64,000 bases of DNA from Streptomyces sp. ITFR-16 (GTDB lineage: Bacteria > Actinomycetota > Actinomycetes > Streptomycetales > Streptomycetaceae), in assembly GCF_031844705.1 (NCBI RefSeq), contig NZ_CP134609.1, positions 744,001-808,000 of the forward strand, given 5' to 3'. The translations under genes were made by a program, and so were the position numbers. Under the pieces are notes generated by a model that saw only the letters and a list, made by a program, of their open reading frames with translations, was not told the origin of the DNA and did not search any database. Shown here piece by piece: positions 16,456-25,394 of the stretch; the first letter of the stretch is position 1; the number at the start of each line of letters is the position of its first letter.

Positions 16456-17157
16456 ATGACGAACACGACTGCCGAACCGGCGCCCGCATACGGCGATCTG
16501 CACCGGCTGATGAGCCTGATGACGGGCGACGAGAAGCACGGCCCCGCCGCCACCTCGACCATGGACGCCCTCTGGGTGCTGTACAGCCGGGTGCTGCGGG
16601 TGACGCCCGCAACCGCCGACGCACCCGACCGCGACCGCTTCCTGCTGTCGAAGGGGCACGGGCCGATGGCCTACTACGCCGTGCTCACCGCGCACGGATT
16701 CATCGACGAGGAGCTGCTGCCGGGCTTCGGCGCGTACGACTCGCCGCTCGGCCACCACCCCGACCGGCTGCTGGTGCCGGGCGCCGAGATCGGCAGCGGC
16801 TCGCTGGGGCACGGACTGCCGCTGGCCGTGGGCAGCGTGCTGGGGCTGCGCGCCCAGGGCCTGACCGGGCCGCGTGTGTGGGTGCTGACCGGGGACGCGG
16901 AGCTGGACGAGGGCAGCAACCACGAGGCGATCGCCTACGCCGGACCGGCCGGGCTCGATCAGCTGCACACCGTGGTGATCGACAACGCGTCGGCGACGTA
17001 CGGCCGCCCCGGCGGGATCGCGGAGCGGTTCGCGACCGCCGGCTGGTCGGTCGACTCCGTGGACGGGCGGGACCACGAGGCGCTGTACGCGGCCTTCACC
17101 GCGCCGCATCCCGGCCGGCCGAGGGCCGTCGTCGCCCGGGTCGCCCCCAAGAGCTGA
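16456..17157 (+). CDS. Transketolase, N-terminal subunit
   Basis: 233 aa thiamine-diphosphate-binding half of a split transketolase. It contains SKGHGPMAYYA, the GSGSLGHGLP active-site stretch and the ThDP/Mg motif GDAELDEGSN...VIDNAS. Length matches the N-terminal half of split enzymes. It needs the product of the next gene (62 bp downstream) to form the active site. Such split enzymes act in the pentose-phosphate pathway or in making C5/C7 sugar precursors for specialised metabolites. Confidence 0.9.
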   Translation: MTNTTAEPAPAYGDLHRLMSLMTGDEKHGPAATSTMDALWVLYSRVLRVTPATADAPDRDRFLLSKGHGPMAYYAVLTAHGFIDEELLPGFGAYDSPLGHHPDRLLVPGAEIGSGSLGHGLPLAVGSVLGLRAQGLTGPRVWVLTGDAELDEGSNHEAIAYAGPAGLDQLHTVVIDNASATYGRPGGIAERFATAGWSVDSVDGRDHEALYAAFTAPHPGRPRAVVARVAPKS

Positions 17158-17218
17158 GCGCGCCCGCCCGTCCCCGTACCCACCGCACACACCGAACGGA
17201 AACAGAGGAAGACCTCGC

Positions 17219-18121
17219 ATGGACACGATGCGCGACCGTTTCATCGCCACCACGACCCGGCTGCTCGACGAGGACCCGAGGCTGGCGCTGGTGCTGGCCG
17301 AGATCAGCCGGGACGGCTTCGCCCGGGCCGAGCGGGACCATCCGGACCGGGTGATCAACGTCGGCATCCGGGAGCAGCTGCTCATCGGGGCCGGGGCCGG
17401 GATGGCCCTCACCGGGATGCGCCCTGTCGTGCACACCTTCGCCTCCTTCCTGGTGGAGCGGCCGTTCGAGCAGGTGAAGCTGGACTTCGGCCACCAGGGG
17501 GTCGGCGGGGTGCTGGTCAGCGCCGGGGGTTCGTACGACTGGCCGGCCGGCGGCTTCACGCACATGGCGCCCGGGGACGTGGCGCTGATGGACACGCTGG
17601 ACGGCTGGACCGTGCACGTACCGGGCCATCCCGACGAGGCCGAGACCCTGCTCCGGGAGGCCGCCGCCGGTGAGGGCCGGGTCTATGTGCGCCTGTCGAT
17701 GCAGTCCAACAAGCGGGCCGCAACCGTCGGCGGAGCGGGCGGGTTCACCACGGTGCGCGAGGGCACGCGCGGGGCGGTCGTCGCCGTCGGACCGATGCTC
17801 GACAACGTGCTCGACGCCACGGCCGGTCTCGATGTGAGTGTGCTGTACGCGACGACCGTGCGGCCCTTCGACGGCGCGGGGCTGCGGCGGGCCGTCGGCG
17901 GGCGGACCGCCGCCGATGTCGTGGTTGTCGAGCCGTATCTGGCGGGCACGTCGACGGCGGCGGCCAACGACGCGCTCGCCGCGCTCCCCCACCGGGTCCT
18001 GGGGCTCGGGGTGGGACGCGAGGAGCTGCGCAGGTACGGACAGCTCGACGAGCACCTCGCCGCCCACGGCCTGGACGCGCACGGACTGCGGGAGCGAATC
18101 GGCCAGTTCCTGGGCGGCTGA
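17219..18121 (+). CDS. Transketolase, C-terminal subunit
   Basis: 300 aa pyrimidine-binding and C-terminal domains of a split transketolase. The conserved NVGIREQLLIGAGAGMAL carries the ThDP-activating Glu; FASFLVERPFEQVKLD and the C-terminal TVRPFDGAGLRRAV region are typical of DXS/transketolase C-halves. ATG at 17219. Forms the holoenzyme with the preceding gene. The convergent reductase gene ends 27 bp away with a terminator between. Confidence 0.9.
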   Translation: MDTMRDRFIATTTRLLDEDPRLALVLAEISRDGFARAERDHPDRVINVGIREQLLIGAGAGMALTGMRPVVHTFASFLVERPFEQVKLDFGHQGVGGVLVSAGGSYDWPAGGFTHMAPGDVALMDTLDGWTVHVPGHPDEAETLLREAAAGEGRVYVRLSMQSNKRAATVGGAGGFTTVREGTRGAVVAVGPMLDNVLDATAGLDVSVLYATTVRPFDGAGLRRAVGGRTAADVVVVEPYLAGTSTAAANDALAALPHRVLGLGVGREELRRYGQLDEHLAAHGLDAHGLRERIGQFLGG

Positions 18122-18141
18122 GCCGGGGCCGCCGCCCCGGC
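18122..18141. terminator. Short bidirectional terminator
   Basis: Perfect 8-bp stem GCCGGGGC / GCCCCGGC with a 4-nt loop, exactly between two convergent genes. Confidence 0.55.
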
Positions 18142-18147
18142 GCCCGC

Positions 18148-19095
18148 TCAGTGCGCGGCCGACAGCTCGCCGTACCAGGCGAGCGTGGCGTCGATCGTGG
18201 CGGGGAGCGGGTTCGGGGTGAGCCCGTAGGCCTTCTCGATCGCCGACGAGTCCACGATCTGCGCCTCGGTGTGCTGGTAGAACATCTCGGCGTACTCCGC
18301 CATGAACACCTCGTCGAACGGGCCGAACGCCTTCGGCTCGGAGACGACGGTGAGGGTCAGCGGGCGGCCGACGCGCTCCTCCACCAGGGCCAGGATCGCG
18401 CGGGTGGTGACCGCCGGGGCGGTGGGCAGGTGCCAGACGCGGCCGTCGCCGTCCGGGTTCTCACCGAGCGTCGCGAGGCCGGCCGCGACATCGCCGATGT
18501 ACGTGTAGCTGTGCGGCAGGTCCATGTCGCCGAACGCCGGGACCTCTCCCCCGCTCAGCGCGGCCGGGAACACCGCGCCGCCGAGCGTGGAGTTGAGGAC
18601 GCCGGGCCCCACGAAGTCGGCCGAGCGGCCCAGTACGACGCGCACCCGGCCCTCGGCGTGGGCCGCGAGGTAGCGGGCGTCCAGCTCCGCACGCATCCGG
18701 CCCTTGCGGGTGGTCGCGTTCCACGGGGTGTCCTCGGTCATCACCGCGCCGTGCGTCTCGCCGTAGGGGTAGAGCGTGTCGAGGACGACGAGCCGGGCGC
18801 CGACCGCCTCGACGGCCGCGAGGACGGCCCGCTGGATCCTCGGCATGACCTCGACCTGGAGGTGGTAGCCGACGTTCACGCAGTGGTGGACGACAGCCGC
18901 TCCCTCGACGGCCGTCCGGGCTCCGTCGGCGGTCGACACATCGGCGGCGAACCGCTGGACGCCGTCCGGAGCGGAACCGCCGCCCGAGCGGTCGACCAGC
19001 CGGACCGGGTGGCCCCGGCGGGCCAGCTCGGCGGCGAGCGCGGTACCGGCGGGGCCGGCGCCGAGGACTACCTGAAGATCACGTGCTGCGGTCAT
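18148..19095 (-). CDS. NAD(P)-dependent epimerase/reductase (extended SDR)
   Basis: 315 aa. Rossmann start VVLGAGPAGTALAAELARRGHPV (GxGxxG variant), then a VVLDTLYPYG segment where extended SDRs place the active-site Tyr, though a full YxxxK is not obvious; it may be an atypical or NmrA-like SDR. The ATG at 19095 has GAGGAG 8 nt upstream. It is divergent from a TetR gene, and the shared promoter holds two GTTA-N7-TAAC operators, so the reductase is probably the TetR target, induced by an unknown small molecule. Confidence 0.8.
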   Translation of the reverse strand: MTAARDLQVVLGAGPAGTALAAELARRGHPVRLVDRSGGGSAPDGVQRFAADVSTADGARTAVEGAAVVHHCVNVGYHLQVEVMPRIQRAVLAAVEAVGARLVVLDTLYPYGETHGAVMTEDTPWNATTRKGRMRAELDARYLAAHAEGRVRVVLGRSADFVGPGVLNSTLGGAVFPAALSGGEVPAFGDMDLPHSYTYIGDVAAGLATLGENPDGDGRVWHLPTAPAVTTRAILALVEERVGRPLTLTVVSEPKAFGPFDEVFMAEYAEMFYQHTEAQIVDSSAIEKAYGLTPNPLPATIDATLAWYGELSAAH

Positions 19096-19129
19096 GGAAC
19101 ACTCCTCGTCGTGATGATCTCTCGCTTCC

Positions 19130-19144
19130 GTTAGAGACTGTAAC
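19130..19144. promoter_or_regulatory. TetR operator 1 (GTTA-N7-TAAC)
   Basis: GTTAGAGACTGTAAC. It overlaps the predicted -10 (TACAGT, plus positions 19137-19142) of the reductase gene, whose -35 TTGCAA is at 19160-19165 with a 17-bp spacer. Same pattern as operator 2, 44 bp away. Confidence 0.6.
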
Positions 19145-19173
19145 TCTTGCGATGACCCCTTGCAAGGCTGACT

Positions 19174-19188
19174 GTTAGACTCCGTAAC
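19174..19188. promoter_or_regulatory. TetR operator 2 (GTTA-N7-TAAC)
   Basis: GTTAGACTCCGTAAC, sharing GTTAGA-N4-GTAAC with operator 1 at a 44-bp centre distance (about four helical turns). It lies 40 bp before the TetR start and would give autoregulation. Confidence 0.6.
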
Positions 19189-19227
19189 GGAAGTGAGCAT
19201 GCCTGGCGAGCAGCGGAAGGGGCCGGG

Positions 19228-19953
19228 ATGGCCGAGGCGCAGCAGGGGCCGCGGGCCCGGTACCGGGAGCAGACCCGGGCGGAGATCAAGGAGGCGGCGC
19301 TGCGGCAGCTCGCCGACGGAGGGGTGGCGGCGCTCGCGCTGACCCGGATCGCCAAGGACATGGGCCTGTCGGGGCCGGCCCTGTACCGCTACTTCGCCGG
19401 CCGTGACGATCTGCTGAACGCCCTGATCCGGGATGCGTACGACGACGCCGCCGCGGCCATCGGCGCGGCGGCGGACCGGTCGGCGGCCGGGGCGCAGGGC
19501 CCGCGCGCACGGCTGCACGCGCTCGCGGTGGCGTACCGCGCCTGGGCGCTCGGTGAGCCGCACCGCTACCTGCTGATCCAGGGGTCACCGGTGCCGGGCT
19601 ATGTGGCGCCGGCCGACACGCTGGAGCGCGCCCGTGCGGTGCTGGGGCCGTTCCTGCCGGTGTTCACGGGTGGCACGCCGGGTACGGGGGCGGCTCCGGT
19701 GGTGGCGCAGATGGCGGCGTGGCTGGAGTCGGACGCAGCCGTGGGTGCCTGGGTCGCCCGGTACGCGGCGGAGGCCGCCGACGACACCGGGGCGGCGGCG
19801 CGCGCGCTGGCCGGTGCGCTGCTCGCGTGGTCGCAGCTCCATGGCTCGGTGGGGCTGGAGACGGCGGGGCAGTTCGCGGGGATGGGCCACGACGGGGACA
19901 TCCTGCTGACGGCGCAGACCGCGATGCTGGCGGACGCCTTCGGGCTGGAGTGA
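19228..19953 (+). CDS. TetR/AcrR-family transcriptional regulator
   Basis: 241 aa. The N-terminal helix-turn-helix (about 10-57; VAALALTRIAKDMGLSGPALYRYFAGRDDLLNALI) is typical of TetR. The C-terminal domain (about 80-235, WHG-like ligand domain with YRAWALGEPHRYLLI) binds an unknown effector. ATG at 19228. Divergent from the reductase gene; two matching operators sit between them, so it likely represses both. Confidence 0.88.
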   Translation: MAEAQQGPRARYREQTRAEIKEAALRQLADGGVAALALTRIAKDMGLSGPALYRYFAGRDDLLNALIRDAYDDAAAAIGAAADRSAAGAQGPRARLHALAVAYRAWALGEPHRYLLIQGSPVPGYVAPADTLERARAVLGPFLPVFTGGTPGTGAAPVVAQMAAWLESDAAVGAWVARYAAEAADDTGAAARALAGALLAWSQLHGSVGLETAGQFAGMGHDGDILLTAQTAMLADAFGLE

Positions 19954-19954
19954 G

Positions 19955-19999
19955 ACGACGGACGCCGCACCGGCCCGGGGCCGGTGCGGCGTCCGTCGT
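19955..19999. terminator. Near-perfect 45-bp palindrome, bidirectional terminator
   Basis: Two 22-nt arms (19955-19976 and 19978-19999) are exact reverse complements with one central base. It sits between the TetR gene (ends 19953) and the convergent beta-helix gene (ends 20012). Confidence 0.8.
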
Positions 20000-20011
20000 G
20001 CGGTGCGCGGG

Positions 20012-22210
20012 TCAGGGGTGGACGAGCACCTGCGCCAGGCCCACCCGGCCCGTCCCGGAGGCGACGATCTTCACCGTGCGGGTCCGGCTGTCCAGGTTCA
20101 CCAGGGTCGGGCGGAGCGCCTTCCCGCTGACGTGGACGGTTCCGTCGTCCGTGACGACATCGAAGCCGGCGGTGGTGGACGAGGCGTCGTTCCAGACCTC
20201 CACCTGCCGGATGTGCCGTACGGCACCAAGGTCGACCTGCCACCAGGCGCCCGCCTCGGCAAGGGTGCGGGTGTCCGTGTTGGTGTCGGCGTCCAGGGCG
20301 AGCGCGGCGGCCGCCGTGCCGTCGGTCGAGGACTGGGTGGCGGTGCCGGTGCGCGCCAGGTCGGTGCGCAGCTGCTCGACCGGGCCGCCGCGGGCGCCGG
20401 CGTGTGCGGCGACGGCCAGGGCTGCGGCGGGCAGCCGGTCGAGGCCGGTGCGGTTGTCCGTCATGACGGAGCCCGTGCCGCCGAGCGGAGGTGCGGCGGT
20501 GTCGGTCCAGTTGCCGCGCGCGGTGTTCTCGATGCCGTAGTCGGCCCAGTTGGACACCCACTTGTAGCCGATGCGGGTGATGACGTTGTGCTCGACGGTG
20601 ATGTGCGAGGACTGCTCGTCGAGGTAGATGCCGTTGCCGTCCCGCTCGGTGTTTCCGTAGGCGGAGCGGTTGATGTAGTTGCCGCTGAGGACGGTGCCGG
20701 GCTGGGCGCCCTGGGTGTAGATCGCGCCGCCGTCGTGCTGCTGCTGTGCGACCTCCATGACATCGGTGATGCGGTTGGCGGTGACCTTGTTGTCGCGGAG
20801 CACCGACTTCTGCGCCTCGGGCTGGTTCCAGCCCCAGCCGACCGAGATCGCGGAGTACGGCAGGTGGTCCAGGCTGTTGTGGTCGACGGTCAGCCGCGCC
20901 TCGTAACCGGCCCAGATGCCGACCGAGTCGGTGTACTCGACGCCGGAGCGGCTGATGGTGTTGTACGCGACGGTGTTCCGCTCCCCGGTGAGCGCGGCCG
21001 GGGGCAGTGGCTCGGTGTCGCCGACGTACACCGCGCCCGAGGACAGATCGGTGAAGGACGAGCGGGTCAGGGAGCTGTCCTTGGTGCCGGCCTCCAGGAT
21101 CGCGCCGGCCCCGCCGAGGTGGCTGAACCGGCCGCTGTCGATGCTCACCCGGCGCCCGCCGCGCACGGTGAGGGCTGCGGCGGGCTTGGTGTAGTAGCGG
21201 CCCGCGTGGTCGACGGGGCCGGTGGCACCGGTCAGGGTGAGACCGGCCTGCATGCCCGCGTAGCCCTCGTCGGTGCCGGGCTGCCGGTACGCCGCGTAGG
21301 CGAAGCCGATCCCGGTGACGGTGACGTCGTGGGCGCCGTCGACGACGAGCAGTTGTTCCGTGTGCGGGGTCACGGTCCGCGCGTGGCGCATGTTCTCGCC
21401 CTTGCGCGGCAGGTAGGTGACGGTGCGCGCCCCGGAGTCCCAGACGAACTCGCCGGGTGTGTCGAGGAGTTCGCGGACATTCTCGAAGAAGGCGACCCCG
21501 CCGTAGCGGGTGGAGTCGACGGCGGTGGTGTCCCAGGCCGGCCCGGTGCGGTCGGTGCCGCTCGCCGAGTTGGTCCAGCAGGGCTGGGCGAACGTCAGGG
21601 TGTCGCCGCTGACGCCCGCGATCCGGCAGTGGTAGTTGCGCCAGCGGATCCGGATGACGGCTTCGGCGTCCGTGGGGCGCTGCCAGTGGTCGATGCCGGT
21701 CGCGGTGGCGCCGGTCATGCCGGTGGCGGTGGCGTCGCAGGTGCTCGCCGGGCAGGCCTCGCCCCGGGCGCGGGTGGCGCGCTCGCCGTCGACGAAGAGC
21801 TGGCGCGGGGTGACCCCGTCGGGGACGGCCGCGCTCCAGCTGCCGTCGGCGTTGGGCCGCCAGCCCGTGATGTCCTGCCCGCCGGAGAGGACGGGGCGGG
21901 CGCCGGGGGCGGCGCCCCAGCTGGTGCCGGAGTCGGCGGCGCCGAGCGTCAGGGGCGCGTCGAGCCGGTACGTACCGCCCTTGAGCAGGACGCGGACGCC
22001 GTGTCCGGTCACCGTGCGGGCCAGGTCGCGCGCACCTTCGAGGGTGCAGGGGCGGGCGGCCGTACAGGAGGCGCCGCGGCCGTCGGGGGCCGCGTACAGG
22101 GTGCGGGTGCCGGGAGCGGCCTGGGCGGCCGGGACCGTGAGCAGGGCGGTCAGTACGGCGGCGGTGGCGGCAGCGGCGGTTCCTCGTACGGCGTTCATCG
22201 GGCGGTTCAC
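20012..22210 (-). CDS. Secreted right-handed beta-helix protein (polysaccharide lyase/hydrolase-like)
   Basis: 732 aa from GTG at 22210, which overlaps the upstream stop (GTGA); ATG at 22198 is an alternative. Sec signal (AAAATAAVLTALLTVPAAQAA). The N-terminal LYAAPDGRGASCTAARPCTLEGAR motif opens a parallel beta-helix found in pectate-lyase-like and GH141-type proteins; the repeated N-x-I turns (NTISRSG, NSLDHLP, NKVTANRI, NYINRS, NVITRIG) fit helix rungs at about 410-570. A C-terminal F5/8-type carbohydrate-binding domain (about 600-730, WWQVDLGAVRHIRQVEVWND) is present. Last gene of the transporter operon; it probably cleaves the imported glycan outside the cell. Confidence 0.8.
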   Translation of the reverse strand: MNRPMNAVRGTAAAATAAVLTALLTVPAAQAAPGTRTLYAAPDGRGASCTAARPCTLEGARDLARTVTGHGVRVLLKGGTYRLDAPLTLGAADSGTSWGAAPGARPVLSGGQDITGWRPNADGSWSAAVPDGVTPRQLFVDGERATRARGEACPASTCDATATGMTGATATGIDHWQRPTDAEAVIRIRWRNYHCRIAGVSGDTLTFAQPCWTNSASGTDRTGPAWDTTAVDSTRYGGVAFFENVRELLDTPGEFVWDSGARTVTYLPRKGENMRHARTVTPHTEQLLVVDGAHDVTVTGIGFAYAAYRQPGTDEGYAGMQAGLTLTGATGPVDHAGRYYTKPAAALTVRGGRRVSIDSGRFSHLGGAGAILEAGTKDSSLTRSSFTDLSSGAVYVGDTEPLPPAALTGERNTVAYNTISRSGVEYTDSVGIWAGYEARLTVDHNSLDHLPYSAISVGWGWNQPEAQKSVLRDNKVTANRITDVMEVAQQQHDGGAIYTQGAQPGTVLSGNYINRSAYGNTERDGNGIYLDEQSSHITVEHNVITRIGYKWVSNWADYGIENTARGNWTDTAAPPLGGTGSVMTDNRTGLDRLPAAALAVAAHAGARGGPVEQLRTDLARTGTATQSSTDGTAAAALALDADTNTDTRTLAEAGAWWQVDLGAVRHIRQVEVWNDASSTTAGFDVVTDDGTVHVSGKALRPTLVNLDSRTRTVKIVASGTGRVGLAQVLVHP

Positions 22211-23673
22211 GCGGAGGCCTTCCAGTCGGGGTGGCCGGGCATGGGCGGGTTGACGGCCCCGAAGAGCCAGTCGCGCAGGAACGGGTCGACGGAGCGGTCG
22301 CCGGTGACCTCGGCGGTGTGCCGGATGAACGCCTCGCTGGTGTAGGTGGAGTCCTTGAAGCGCGTCACCCACGCGCGCATGACCCGGTCGAAGGCGCGCC
22401 GGCCGATCCGCTGGTCGAGGGCGTACAGGACGAGTGCGCCGCCGTCGTAGATGTTGGTGCCGCCGAGCGCCTTGGGCCGGCCGGGCGGGCCGTCGGCGGC
22501 GCGGACCGCGTCGAGCTTCTCGTACGTCGCCTTCATCTTGTCCGCGAAGACGGACCAGCCGCGCTCCTCGCCGTACAGACCGGCGTAGTACACGGCGGGG
22601 CCCTCGTTGAGCCAGGCCTGCTGCCAGTCGTGCGGGGTGACGGAGTCGCCGAACCACTGGTGGACCAGCTCATGGACCATGGTGGTCTCGTAGCCGGGCT
22701 GCCCTTGGGAGTTGAGCTTGAACCAGTTGGTGGAGAACAGCGAAAGGGTCTGGTTCTCCAGCGCGTCGGTGTAGCCGCCATAGATGTGCAGGCCGTAGAC
22801 GGAGAACGGGTAGCGGCCGAACTTCGCCTCCAGCCAGGCGAGATGGTCGGCGGTACGGGCCACGATCGGTCCGTACGTGTCCTCCTGGCCCTGCGGGACG
22901 ATGTGGCGCAGCGGCAGTCCGCGGTGGCTGCTGCCGTACAGATAGGTGCCCTTGACGACGGCGATCCCGATGAGTTCGGTCGCCATGCGCTCGCGGAGGG
23001 CGAAGTGCCAGACGGTGGAGCCGTCGGCGCGCGGGGTGCGGTGGGTCAGCTCCCCGTTGGCGGTGGCGACGTAGCCCTGGGGGGCGCTGATGTGGAAGGT
23101 CCAGGTCGCCTTGTCGGACGGGGTGTCGTTGCAGGGCAGGAAGGTGTCGGCGCGGGAGGACTGGGCGGCGGACGCGAAGCCGCCGTCGGCGCCGAACTGC
23201 CAGCCGGTGAGGCCGAGCCGGGGTGCCTTGCCGTTGCCCCGGTAGCGGATCTCGGTGGTGAACGCCTGGCCGTCGTGGAGCGGGCGGGCCGGGGTGACGG
23301 TCAGTTCCTGACCGCTCTGGCCGGGGGCCAGTTCCCAGCGGGCGGGGCGGCCGGCGACGGTCACGGAGTCGATGGTGTGGCCGTCGGTGTCCAGGTTGAA
23401 GGCGGAGAGGTCCTGGGTGGCCCGGGCGCTGATCTTCACGATGCCGGTGAAGTCGTAGGTCACCGGGGTGAAGTCGAAGGTCAGGTCGTAGTGGAGGACC
23501 TGGTAGCCACCATTGCCGAGGGTGGGGAAGAGCGGGTCGCCGACGCCGTCGGAGCCGGGCTCCGGGTCGAAGCCGTGCGGCCGGGCGGTGGCGGGCGAGC
23601 CGAGCGCGGGGACGGCGACGGCCGCGGCGACCGCCGCCCCGCCGAGTGTGAGGACCGAGCGTCGTGTGGTCAC
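22207..23673 (-). CDS. Secreted M1-family metallopeptidase
   Basis: 488 aa with a Tat signal (TTRRSVLTLGGAAVAAAVAVPALG). The zinc site is HELVHQW (His334, Glu335, His338) and Glu357 after 18 residues, the exact gluzincin spacing. The exopeptidase motif GxMEN reads DALEN (303-307), so Leu replaces Met and Ala replaces Gly. It lacks the long C-terminal domain of aminopeptidase N and matches the shorter actinobacterial secreted form. GTG start overlaps the binding-protein stop (GTGA). In this glycan locus it may trim glycopeptides. Confidence 0.88.
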   Translation of the reverse strand: MTTRRSVLTLGGAAVAAAVAVPALGSPATARPHGFDPEPGSDGVGDPLFPTLGNGGYQVLHYDLTFDFTPVTYDFTGIVKISARATQDLSAFNLDTDGHTIDSVTVAGRPARWELAPGQSGQELTVTPARPLHDGQAFTTEIRYRGNGKAPRLGLTGWQFGADGGFASAAQSSRADTFLPCNDTPSDKATWTFHISAPQGYVATANGELTHRTPRADGSTVWHFALRERMATELIGIAVVKGTYLYGSSHRGLPLRHIVPQGQEDTYGPIVARTADHLAWLEAKFGRYPFSVYGLHIYGGYTDALENQTLSLFSTNWFKLNSQGQPGYETTMVHELVHQWFGDSVTPHDWQQAWLNEGPAVYYAGLYGEERGWSVFADKMKATYEKLDAVRAADGPPGRPKALGGTNIYDGGALVLYALDQRIGRRAFDRVMRAWVTRFKDSTYTSEAFIRHTAEVTGDRSVDPFLRDWLFGAVNPPMPGHPDWKASA

Positions 23674-25343
23674 TTCTTGCCCTTCTGGAAGGCTTCCTCG
23701 AATTCGCCGCGAGCCTGCTCGCCGCCCTTGGCCAGGTAGTCCTTGACGAGCTGGTCGTAGGCCGACATGGGCTTGCGGCCGGAGATGATGTCCTTGAGCA
23801 CATCGCCCTTCAGGGTGCCCAGGCTGCCGGACCCCTTGGAGTCCCAGGTGGGCGAGGAGTACTGGAGCGTCGGGTCCGGCACCATCATCGGGATCATCTT
23901 GCTGAACGTGTCGTGGACGTGGCGCACGCCCTGCTCGGAGTCGGCGCTGAAGATCGCCGGGACCGCCGAGGCGGCGAACTTCCAGGGCACGGTGACGTCC
24001 TGGGTGCCCTGCTTGGTGAGCGCCGGGTTGCCCTTGGCGTCCCGGGTGAAGTCCTTGCCCTCGACCCCGTAGTTGATCAGGGTGTACTCCAGGCTGCCGA
24101 ACGGTGAGGCGGCGAAGTCCGCGAACGCCAGGATCTCCTTGACGCGGTCCCCGGACGCCTTGCTGATGTGGGTGTTCTGGAGCGCGACGTTGTCCATCCA
24201 GGCCACGGCGTCCTTGCCGACGGGGACGAACGGGCGCGGGTCGAACTTCTTGTCGATCGCCTTCATCGCGGCGATGTAGCCGACACCGGGCGCCAGATAG
24301 GTGGGCATGCCGTCGTAGACGTAGGCGCCCTTGCCGTTCTTGAACATGTCCGTGTACTGGGCCTTCTGCGCCCCGGACATCTGGAGGGTGCCCGGGTAGT
24401 AGCAGCCGGCCTTGTACAGCAGCCGGGCCGTCTCCACCGCCGTGCGGTACTCCGGGGTCTCCAGGTCGACGGTGAACTTGCCGGTCTTCTCGTCCAGCCG
24501 CCAGAAGTTGGGGGCGCCCGCGGACATGGCCAGCATGGTGGTGACACCGGCGATGATCGCGTACTGGTCCTTCTTGGGCCGGGTCAGCTCCTTGCAGACC
24601 TCGACGAACCGGTCGAGGTCGGTGATCTGGTCCAGGCTGGTGACGCCGACCTCCTCGAACAGGTCGTGGCGGTAGACGCCCGCGCCCGCCGTTCCGGTGC
24701 GGGCGATGGGGATGCCGTACAGCTTCCCGCCGAAGATCGCGCCCTGCCAGGCACCCTTCGGGATGGCCGCGAGGTTCGGGTAGTCCTTGACCTTGTCCCC
24801 GGCGAGGTACGGGGTGAGGTCGGCGCACTTGGCCCGGAGGAAGGCGGCCTTGTTGTCGACGCCGCCGCTCTCCGGGTACATGAACAGGTCGGGGAGGCTG
24901 TCGCTGGCGACCATGGTGGAGAACTTGGTGCCGTAGTCGTCGGCGGGTACGGCGGTGATGTCCACCCGGCCGCCGAGGAGCTTCTCGATCTCCTGCCAGG
25001 CGGCGTTCTTGCCGCGCGAGGGCGGCGGCGGGGAGAAGGTCTCCATCGTGGCGCTGATCGGCTTCGCACCCTTGAGCGGGGTCCTGCCGGTGGCGCGGAG
25101 CGGCTTGGCGGGGTAGCTGAAGAAGCCCTGCGGGACACCGGCGGCCGTGCCGGCGAGGTCCGGCTTCAGCCCGATGTTGCGGACCGCGCTGTCCGGCAGC
25201 AGCGAGGCGCTCTTGGCCTCCGCCTTCGCGGTCGTGCCGCCGTCGCCGCAGGCGGCGAGCAGCGGGGCGGCGGCCAGTCCCAGACCGACGCCCGCGCCCA
25301 GGCGGAACAGTGCTCTGCGGTTGATGGGGGTGGAGCTCGGCAC
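23670..25343 (-). CDS. LplA-like ABC transporter substrate-binding lipoprotein
   Basis: 557 aa, long form of family 1 solute-binding protein as in LplA/YtcQ systems. A Tat-type Arg-Arg signal (INRRALFRLGAG) leads to a lipobox Leu-Ala-Ala-Cys near residue 32. These long binding proteins import oligosaccharides with LplB/LplC permeases, often uronate- or amino-sugar-containing glycans. It is the third gene of a minus-strand operon (permease B, permease C, binding protein, M1 peptidase, beta-helix protein), 51 bp after the permease gene. Confidence 0.9.
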   Translation of the reverse strand: MPSSTPINRRALFRLGAGVGLGLAAAPLLAACGDGGTTAKAEAKSASLLPDSAVRNIGLKPDLAGTAAGVPQGFFSYPAKPLRATGRTPLKGAKPISATMETFSPPPPSRGKNAAWQEIEKLLGGRVDITAVPADDYGTKFSTMVASDSLPDLFMYPESGGVDNKAAFLRAKCADLTPYLAGDKVKDYPNLAAIPKGAWQGAIFGGKLYGIPIARTGTAGAGVYRHDLFEEVGVTSLDQITDLDRFVEVCKELTRPKKDQYAIIAGVTTMLAMSAGAPNFWRLDEKTGKFTVDLETPEYRTAVETARLLYKAGCYYPGTLQMSGAQKAQYTDMFKNGKGAYVYDGMPTYLAPGVGYIAAMKAIDKKFDPRPFVPVGKDAVAWMDNVALQNTHISKASGDRVKEILAFADFAASPFGSLEYTLINYGVEGKDFTRDAKGNPALTKQGTQDVTVPWKFAASAVPAIFSADSEQGVRHVHDTFSKMIPMMVPDPTLQYSSPTWDSKGSGSLGTLKGDVLKDIISGRKPMSAYDQLVKDYLAKGGEQARGEFEEAFQKGKK

Positions 25344-25394
25344 CTGGATCTCCTAGGAAGAGGGAAGGGAAGGAGTGGGGGGCGGTGGCTGCGC

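Noticed and set aside
20003..22345. Plus-strand open frame of 780 codons
   Set aside because: Antisense shadow of the beta-helix gene; composition is Gly/Val/Asp repeats with no recognisable domain or SD.
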